Positions 59,102 through 64,000 of a stretch of DNA of 64,000 nucleotides are shown piece after piece (position 1 is the stretch's first letter; each line of letters begins with the position of its first letter). Source of the DNA: Vulcaniibacterium tengchongense. GTDB taxonomy: Bacteria; Pseudomonadota; Gammaproteobacteria; Xanthomonadales; Xanthomonadaceae. Where the stretch lies: NCBI RefSeq assembly GCF_003814555.1, contig NZ_RKQN01000003.1, positions 169,611-233,610 on the forward strand, written 5' to 3'. Under the pieces are notes generated by a model. It had not been told where the DNA came from, did no database searches, and saw only the letters and a program-made list of their open reading frames with translations. The position numbers were made by a program, and so were the translations under genes.

Positions 59102-61549
59102 TCACTCCCGGTCCCGGTAGATCGTCAGGCCCTTCAGCGAGCGCGTCGGCGCCGGGAACAGCAGGCTGGCCAGGTAGCCGATCACGATGCAGGCCATGAT
59201 CGAGATGCCCAGGTAGAAATACGGATGCACCAGGTCCTGCGACCACAGCGCCAGCGTCAGGACGATGCTGCCGAAGATGCCGATCGCCACCCCGGGCGTG
59301 TTGGCGCGGCGGGTGAACATGCCGAGCGTGTAGGCGCCGGCGAAACCGCCGCCGAGCAGCCCGGCCAGCTCGATCGACACGTCGAACAGCGAATGGATGT
59401 CGTAGCGCGACAGCAGCAGGGCGATGCCGATGCCGGTCAGGCCCACCAGCACGCCGACGATCTCGGCGAACAGCACGCTCTTCTTCGGCGTCGGGTGCTT
59501 GGCCAGCTTCTCGTAGAAATCCACCGACGCCAGGGTCGAGACGCTGTTGATGATGCTCGACAGGGTCGACATCGCCGCGGCGAAGATGCCGGCGATGATC
59601 AGGCCGGTCACCCCCATCGGCAGCTCGGCGGCGATGAACAGCGGGAAGGTGGCGTCGATCGGCAGCAGCGGGTTCATCCGCTCCGGGTTGTCCTTGTAGT
59701 AGACGTACAGCGCGGTGCCGATCATGTAGAAGAAGAAGCCGCCCGGGATCATGATCGCGGCGAAGGTCCACACCGAGCGCCCCGCCTCCTTGTCCGAGCG
59801 CGTCGACAGCACGCGCTGCATCAGCACCTGGTCCTTGGGGAAGGTCAGGATCACGTCGAACAGCACCAGGAACAGGAAGCCCCAGACGGTGGCCTTGGTC
59901 AGGTCGAAGCTGAAGTCGAACAGCTTCATCTTGTCCTCGGCCATCGCCACGGCGAGGAACTCCGGCACGCCGCCGTGGATGTTCCAGACGATGAAGCCGA
60001 TCGCGAAGATCGCGCCGCCGAACATCACGAACACCTGCACGAAGTCGGTCCAGATCACCGCCTTCATGCCGCCCAGCGTGGTGTACAGGATGGTGAACAC
60101 CCCCATGATCAGGATGCTCCAGACCACGTCCAGGCCGGTGATGGTGGCGATGGCCAGCGCGGGCAGGAACAGGATCACGCTCATCCGCGCGCCGATCTGC
60201 ATGGCGATGCACAGCGCGCTGGCGAGCATGCGGATCAGCGGGTGGAAGCGCGTCTCCAGGTAGGAGAACACCGACATCAGGTCGAGCCGGCGCAGCAGCG
60301 GTACGATCCACACCGCGACGAACATCAGCCCGAGTACCGCGATCAGGTTGTTGGTCAGGTACTGCCAGTTGCTCTCGAAGGACTTGGCCGGGATGGCGAT
60401 GAAGCTGATCGAGCTGGTGTTGGTCGCGTACAGGCTGACGCCGGCGGCCCAGAACGGGATGGAGCGGCCGCCGACGAAGAAGTCCGAGGTCGAGCCGCGC
60501 TTCTCGCGCAGGTAGAACCAGGCGCCGATGCCGCTCATCGCGACCAGGTACAGCGCGATCACGGTCCAGTCGAGCCACTTCAGCAGGTACTTGCCGCCTT
60601 CCGGCGCCGCCGCGGCGAACACGCTGCGGCCGCCGGCGTCCGGAACGGCCCAGAGCAGGCCGTCGCCCCAGCCGGCCGCCAGCCGCGCCGGTGCCGCCTC
60701 GGCGACCGGCGGCGTTGCCCACGCGTCGGTGATGGTGTGATAGCTGGCCAGGCGCGCGGCCCCCGGCGCGGCCTCCGGCGGCGCGACGAGGAACAACAGA
60801 TGCGCCTGGCCCAACGCGCGCACCGAGCCCTCGAGCACGCGTCCCGGCACCGGCGTGCGCGGCTGCCAGAGTCCCTCGGCGTCGCGGCGCCACAGGCGAT
60901 CGCCGCCGGGCGCGGCCACGCTCACGAACAGCGCCTGGTTCTGCGCGGCCAGCGCGGTGGGCGCGCCGCCGCCCGGCCACGGCGGCAGCGGCGTCCACCG
61001 CGTTGCCGCCGCCTGCAGCGGCAGGGCGAGCAGGCGCGCGGCGCCGCCGGCGTCCACGCCCGCCACGTAGAGGCGCTCGGCCAGCGCGCCCACGCGCGCC
61101 GAGGCGAGCGGCTGCGGCCAACCGGGCAACGCCTGGCGGCGCAGCTGCCCGCCTTCGATCCGGAGCCGTTCGACGCCGCGCGCCCCGGCGGCGTCGCCGC
61201 GCAGCAGCCAGGTCGCGCCGCCGGCGCGCGTCAGCCCGAGGATCCTGCCGCTCGCCGCGTCGTCCGGCAGGCGGCGCCACTCGCGCGCGCCGGGCTCGAG
61301 CAGCCACAGCGTGCGTTCGCTCGCCGCGAGCAGGCGGCCGTCGATTTCGGCCAGGCCGACCAGCGGCGCGTCGTGGTTCAGCGGCGGGAACGCGCCGGCG
61401 GGCTTCCACGTCACCAGGTTGTCGGCGTGCGCCGCGGCCGCGCAGCACAGCAGCGCGAGCCACAGCAACAGCCGCGCCAGCCACGCATGCGCCGCCGGGC
61501 CGCGGGCGGCGCGCGACGGGTCCGCGATCATTCCGAAGCCGGCGCTCAT
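59102..61549 (-). CDS. Sodium:solute symporter with N-terminal beta-propeller
   Basis: This 815-residue protein has a signal-like segment (about 25-42), a kelch-type repeat domain to about residue 320 (repeated G-R-L-AA, WTPLPPWPGG, WRRLPDD units), then a 13-TM SSS transporter (LDWTVIALYLVAMSGIGAWFY, GGRSIPFWAAGVSLYATNTSS, GGMKAVIWTDFVQ). The propeller should face the periplasm and resembles NanM-type mutarotase folds. The fused pair could bind or isomerise the sugar or acid before uptake. It overlaps the CitE-like gene by ATGA. Confidence 0.92.
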   Translation of the reverse strand: MSAGFGMIADPSRAARGPAAHAWLARLLLWLALLCCAAAAHADNLVTWKPAGAFPPLNHDAPLVGLAEIDGRLLAASERTLWLLEPGAREWRRLPDDAASGRILGLTRAGGATWLLRGDAAGARGVERLRIEGGQLRRQALPGWPQPLASARVGALAERLYVAGVDAGGAARLLALPLQAAATRWTPLPPWPGGGAPTALAAQNQALFVSVAAPGGDRLWRRDAEGLWQPRTPVPGRVLEGSVRALGQAHLLFLVAPPEAAPGAARLASYHTITDAWATPPVAEAAPARLAAGWGDGLLWAVPDAGGRSVFAAAAPEGGKYLLKWLDWTVIALYLVAMSGIGAWFYLREKRGSTSDFFVGGRSIPFWAAGVSLYATNTSSISFIAIPAKSFESNWQYLTNNLIAVLGLMFVAVWIVPLLRRLDLMSVFSYLETRFHPLIRMLASALCIAMQIGARMSVILFLPALAIATITGLDVVWSILIMGVFTILYTTLGGMKAVIWTDFVQVFVMFGGAIFAIGFIVWNIHGGVPEFLAVAMAEDKMKLFDFSFDLTKATVWGFLFLVLFDVILTFPKDQVLMQRVLSTRSDKEAGRSVWTFAAIMIPGGFFFYMIGTALYVYYKDNPERMNPLLPIDATFPLFIAAELPMGVTGLIIAGIFAAAMSTLSSIINSVSTLASVDFYEKLAKHPTPKKSVLFAEIVGVLVGLTGIGIALLLSRYDIHSLFDVSIELAGLLGGGFAGAYTLGMFTRRANTPGVAIGIFGSIVLTLALWSQDLVHPYFYLGISIMACIVIGYLASLLFPAPTRSLKGLTIYRDRE

Positions 61550-62406
61550 GCCGGCCCCGTGCCGGCGGCGGCGAGCAAGGCGCGGGCGCGCTTGAGGAAC
61601 GGCGCATCGACCATGCGCCCGTCCACCGCGAACGCGCCGCGGCCTTCGGCTTCGGCCGCCCGCGCGGCCTCGACCACGCGCCGCGCCGCTTCGATCTCGT
61701 CCGGATCCGGCCGGAACGCCTCGTTGGCCAACGCCACCTGGCGCGGATGGATGCAGCTCTTGCCGGCGAAACCCAGCCGCCGCGCCATCCGCGCTTCCTC
61801 CAGGAATCCCTCGTCGTCGCGGAAGTCCGGATACGCGCCGTCGTAGGCGAACACCCCGGCCTCGGCCGCGGCCATGCGCAGGGCGAACAGCGCCGCATGC
61901 ACGTTGGCGCGCTCGTGGCGGGCGATGCCATAGGGCTCGAACAGATCGCCCAGGCCGAGCTGCAGCCCGGCCACGCGCGGGTGCGCGCGCGCGATCCGCG
62001 CCGCGCGGCGCAGCGCCCGCGGCGTCTCGATGTTCACCAGCACCTGGATCGGCCGGTCGATACCGTTGGCCGCCTCGGCGCGCTCGAGCTGCGCCACCGC
62101 CGTGCGCAACGCATCCTCGGATTCGATCTTCGGCAGGTTGACCAGGTCCACGCCCGGGATCGCCAGCGCCGCCAGGTCCGCGGCGAAGTGCGCGCTGTCC
62201 GGGGCGTTGGTGCGGACGATGACCAGCTTGGCCGCCGCCTGCGCCGCGCGCTCGCGCAGGAAGCCGGCGACCTGCGCGCGGGCCTGGTCCTTGCCGGACT
62301 CGGGCACCGAGTCCTCCAGGTCGAAGGACAGCGCGTCGGCCTCGCCGGCCAGCGCCTTCGGGAACAACTCGGGCCGCGCGCCCGGCACGAACAGCTTGCT
62401 ACGCAT
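61546..62406 (-). CDS. HpcH/HpaI-family CitE-like acyl-CoA lyase
   Basis: This 286-residue TIM-barrel lyase has the CitE start RSKLFVPGARPELFPKAL, metal-binding E in LSFDLEDSVP, and LVNIETPRAL, LGLGDL, AYDGAYPDFRD and GKSCIHPRQV. It probably cleaves a malyl- or citramalyl-CoA-type substrate. With the CaiB-type CoA-transferase at 47630 it could form an activation and cleavage route for a dicarboxylic acid. It leads the operon with the symporter. Confidence 0.9.
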   Translation of the reverse strand: MRSKLFVPGARPELFPKALAGEADALSFDLEDSVPESGKDQARAQVAGFLRERAAQAAAKLVIVRTNAPDSAHFAADLAALAIPGVDLVNLPKIESEDALRTAVAQLERAEAANGIDRPIQVLVNIETPRALRRAARIARAHPRVAGLQLGLGDLFEPYGIARHERANVHAALFALRMAAAEAGVFAYDGAYPDFRDDEGFLEEARMARRLGFAGKSCIHPRQVALANEAFRPDPDEIEAARRVVEAARAAEAEGRGAFAVDGRMVDAPFLKRARALLAAAGTGPA

Positions 62407-62465
62407 GGACTGTGCTCTTCATCCGGCACAGTGTCGGCGAAGCGGACGCCGGGAAAATTCGCTCC

Positions 62466-62490
62466 CCGCCATATTCAGACGATAGTTTTT
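62466..62490 (-). promoter_or_regulatory. Candidate regulator site ahead of the CitE-like gene
   Basis: On the minus strand this begins AAAAACTATCGTCTGAATAT and continues GGCGG, 60-84 bases before the ATG at 62406. It pairs with the motif at 57813-57837. Confidence 0.5.
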
Positions 62491-62586
62491 CTTTGTCCTG
62501 CAGCCGCGACGACGGGCGCGTGCGCCACAGTCCGCGGGCGTGGAGCCGCGCCGCTTCGCCGTGGGCGCGGCGCGAGGCAGGGCCCC

Positions 62587-63345
62587 TCAACCGGCGCCGC
62601 GCTGCCGCACCGCCTCGAACAGGGTCACGCCCGCGGCCACCGAGACGTTCAGGCTCTCCACGCCGCTGCCGCCGGCGCCGGGCATGGGGATGCGCACCAG
62701 CTTGTCGCAGTTCTCGCGGGTGAGCCGGCGCAGGCCGTCGCTCTCGCCGCCCAGCACCACCGCGACGTTGCCGCGCAGGTCGAGCGAATAGAACGAATCC
62801 TCGGCCTCGCCCGCCAGGCCGTACAGCCAAACGCCCAGCTTCTGCAGCTCGCGCAACGCCCGCGCCAGGTTGGTCACCGCGATCACCGGCACGCTGTCGG
62901 CCGCGCCGGCCGAGGTCTTGCGCACCGTGGCGTTGACCTGCACCGCCTTGTCCTTGGGGATCACCACGGCGGTGGCCCCGGCCGCGGCCGCGCTGCGCAG
63001 GCAGGCGCCGAGGTTGTGCGGGTCCTGCACGCCGTCCAGCACCAGCAGCAGCGCACGGCCGGCGGCGGCCTCGACCCGTTCCGCCAGTTCGTGCTCGCCC
63101 CAGGTCCGGGCCGCGGCGTAGCGCGCGACCACGCCCTGGTGGCGCAGCCCGCCGGCGACGCCGTCCAGCGCCTGCGCGGCGACGCGGCGCACGTCGATGT
63201 CGCGGCGGCGCGCGCTTGCCTCGATCTCGGCCAGGCGCGGGTTCTTCGAACCGGCCTCGATCAGCACTTCGCGCACGTGTTCGGCGTCGTGCTCCACCGC
63301 CGCCGCCACCGCGTTGATGCCGGCGATCCATTGTTTGCTGCTCAT
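62587..63345 (-). CDS. rlmB: 23S rRNA (Gm2251) 2'-O-methyltransferase
   Basis: This 252-residue SPOUT methyltransferase has a small N-terminal substrate domain and the knot motifs LDGVQDPHNLGACLRSA, VVLGGESDGLRRL and IPMPGAGGSGVESLNVSVA. It methylates G2251 in 23S rRNA. It follows rnr on the minus strand, the usual rnr-rlmB order. Confidence 0.96.
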   Translation of the reverse strand: MSSKQWIAGINAVAAAVEHDAEHVREVLIEAGSKNPRLAEIEASARRRDIDVRRVAAQALDGVAGGLRHQGVVARYAAARTWGEHELAERVEAAAGRALLLVLDGVQDPHNLGACLRSAAAAGATAVVIPKDKAVQVNATVRKTSAGAADSVPVIAVTNLARALRELQKLGVWLYGLAGEAEDSFYSLDLRGNVAVVLGGESDGLRRLTRENCDKLVRIPMPGAGGSGVESLNVSVAAGVTLFEAVRQRGAG

Positions 63346-63491
63346 CGCGTCTCTCTATCGGTGCATGCCCTCTCCCGCCCGGGGAGGGGAAAACGGCGCG
63401 CGGCGCCGAGGATGGGGACGTTCGCTGGCGACCTCCGGGCCGGCCCCTGCTCGGCGACCTGCCCCGCGCCCGCGAGCGCGAGGAAGAAGGG

Positions 63492-64000
63492 TCAGTACTT
63501 CTGCTTCTTCCGCCGCGCCGGCTGCCCCCTCGGCGGCGCCTTGCCCGGCTTGCCGGTGCCGCTCTCGGCGAGGCGGAAGTCGATCTTGCGGTCTTCGACG
63601 CTGGCCTTCATCACCACGATGCGGACCCGGTCGCCGAGGCGGAACTCGCGGCCGCCGCGTTCGCCCGACAGCGTCTTGCGGATCGGGTCGAAATGGTAAT
63701 AGTCGTGCGGCAGCTGGGTCACGTGGATCAGGCCGTTGACCTTGGACTCGTCCAGCTCGACGAACAGGCCGAAGCTGGTCACGCCGCTGATCGTGCCCTC
63801 GAACTCGCCGCCGACGTGCTGCTCCATCCAGGCGGCGCGGTAGCGCTCGTCGACCTCGCGCTCGGCTTCGTCGGCGCGACGCTCGCGCTCGGAGCACTGC
63901 AGGGTCAGCGCGGCCATCTGCCCGGGGGTGTAGAGATAGTTGGTCGGCCGCCCGCGGCGCAGCGCGTGCTTGATCGCGCGGTGCACCAGCAGGTCCGGGT
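63492..64000 (-). CDS. rnr: Ribonuclease R, C-terminal part (gene runs off the window)
   Basis: The visible 3' end of the gene encodes the end of the RNB domain (DLLVHRAIKH, CSERERRADEAER) and an S1 RNA-binding domain (GEFEGTISGVTSFGLFVELDES), followed by a Lys/Arg/Pro-rich tail. This matches the C-terminus of the 3'-5' exoribonuclease RNase R. The 5' part lies beyond 64000. Confidence 0.93.
   Translation of the reverse strand, partial: PDLLVHRAIKHALRRGRPTNYLYTPGQMAALTLQCSERERRADEAEREVDERYRAAWMEQHVGGEFEGTISGVTSFGLFVELDESKVNGLIHVTQLPHDYYHFDPIRKTLSGERGGREFRLGDRVRIVVMKASVEDRKIDFRLAESGTGKPGKAPPRGQPARRKKQKY

Overview
The window reads as a high-GC gammaproteobacterial chromosome of the Xanthomonadaceae type (Lysobacter/Luteimonas-like). 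This is inferred from GC-rich coding, the murJ-ribF-ileS-lspA-ispH and rplU-rpmA-obgE blocks, a doubled pstS ahead of pstCAB-phoU, and a large TonB receptor/polysaccharide-type locus. No species can be fixed from the sequence alone.

Positions 1 to about 10.2 kb are the right-hand part of an integrated element of lower GC than the chromosome. It carries a P4-type tyrosine integrase, a restriction-modification pair resembling SmaI (CCCGGG), a five-gene leftward operon of mostly unknown proteins (one with a DUF5681-like, terminase-associated motif), an origin-like cluster of GGGATAT repeats, an AlpA-type regulator, a primase-helicase and an uncharacterised partner. No capsid, tail or conjugation genes are visible, which suggests a phage satellite (P4/PICI-like) rather than a full prophage. 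The right end lies in a tRNA-Thr(CGT) gene: the host gene survives only as a 5' half (10204-10247), and the element supplies a complete tRNA-Thr(CGT) next to it (10116-10191). The left junction is outside the window.

From 10.4 to 20.6 kb are housekeeping genes: ispH, lspA, ileS, ribF and murJ on the minus strand, rpsT on the plus strand, then obgE, rpmA and rplU. From 21 to 36.5 kb come a secreted subtilase, an OmpA-like lipoprotein, uvrA coupled to a hot-dog thioesterase, a PCu(A)C copper chaperone, two crotonase-fold enzymes, a PstS-OmpA fusion, a coupled DUF1289-nudL-sseA set, a degenerate FKBP and nth. From 36.6 to 44.2 kb lies a phosphate regulon: OprP-type porin, two PstS proteins, PstC, PstA, PstB and PhoU, with 11-bp-spaced Pho-box-like repeats ahead of the porin and both pstS genes.

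From 44.8 to 47.0 kb is a compact RiPP metallophore locus. It has an exported precursor with four EGKCG motifs flanking two EF-hand loops (HvfA-like), an MNIO/DUF692 enzyme (HvfB-like) and a DUF2063 partner (HvfC-like). I consider this the most interesting system in the window. rnt follows.

From 47.6 to 62.4 kb, almost everything is on the minus strand in two tightly coupled blocks: TonB receptor, serine hydrolase, ribokinase, a glycoside-hydrolase-like/SUMF1 fusion, GH127 beta-L-arabinofuranosidase and a CaiB-type CoA-transferase; and a CitE-like lyase, a beta-propeller/sodium-solute symporter fusion and a LysR regulator. A shared AT-rich motif lies upstream of both blocks, suggesting one regulator. 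The window ends in rlmB and the 3' part of rnr.
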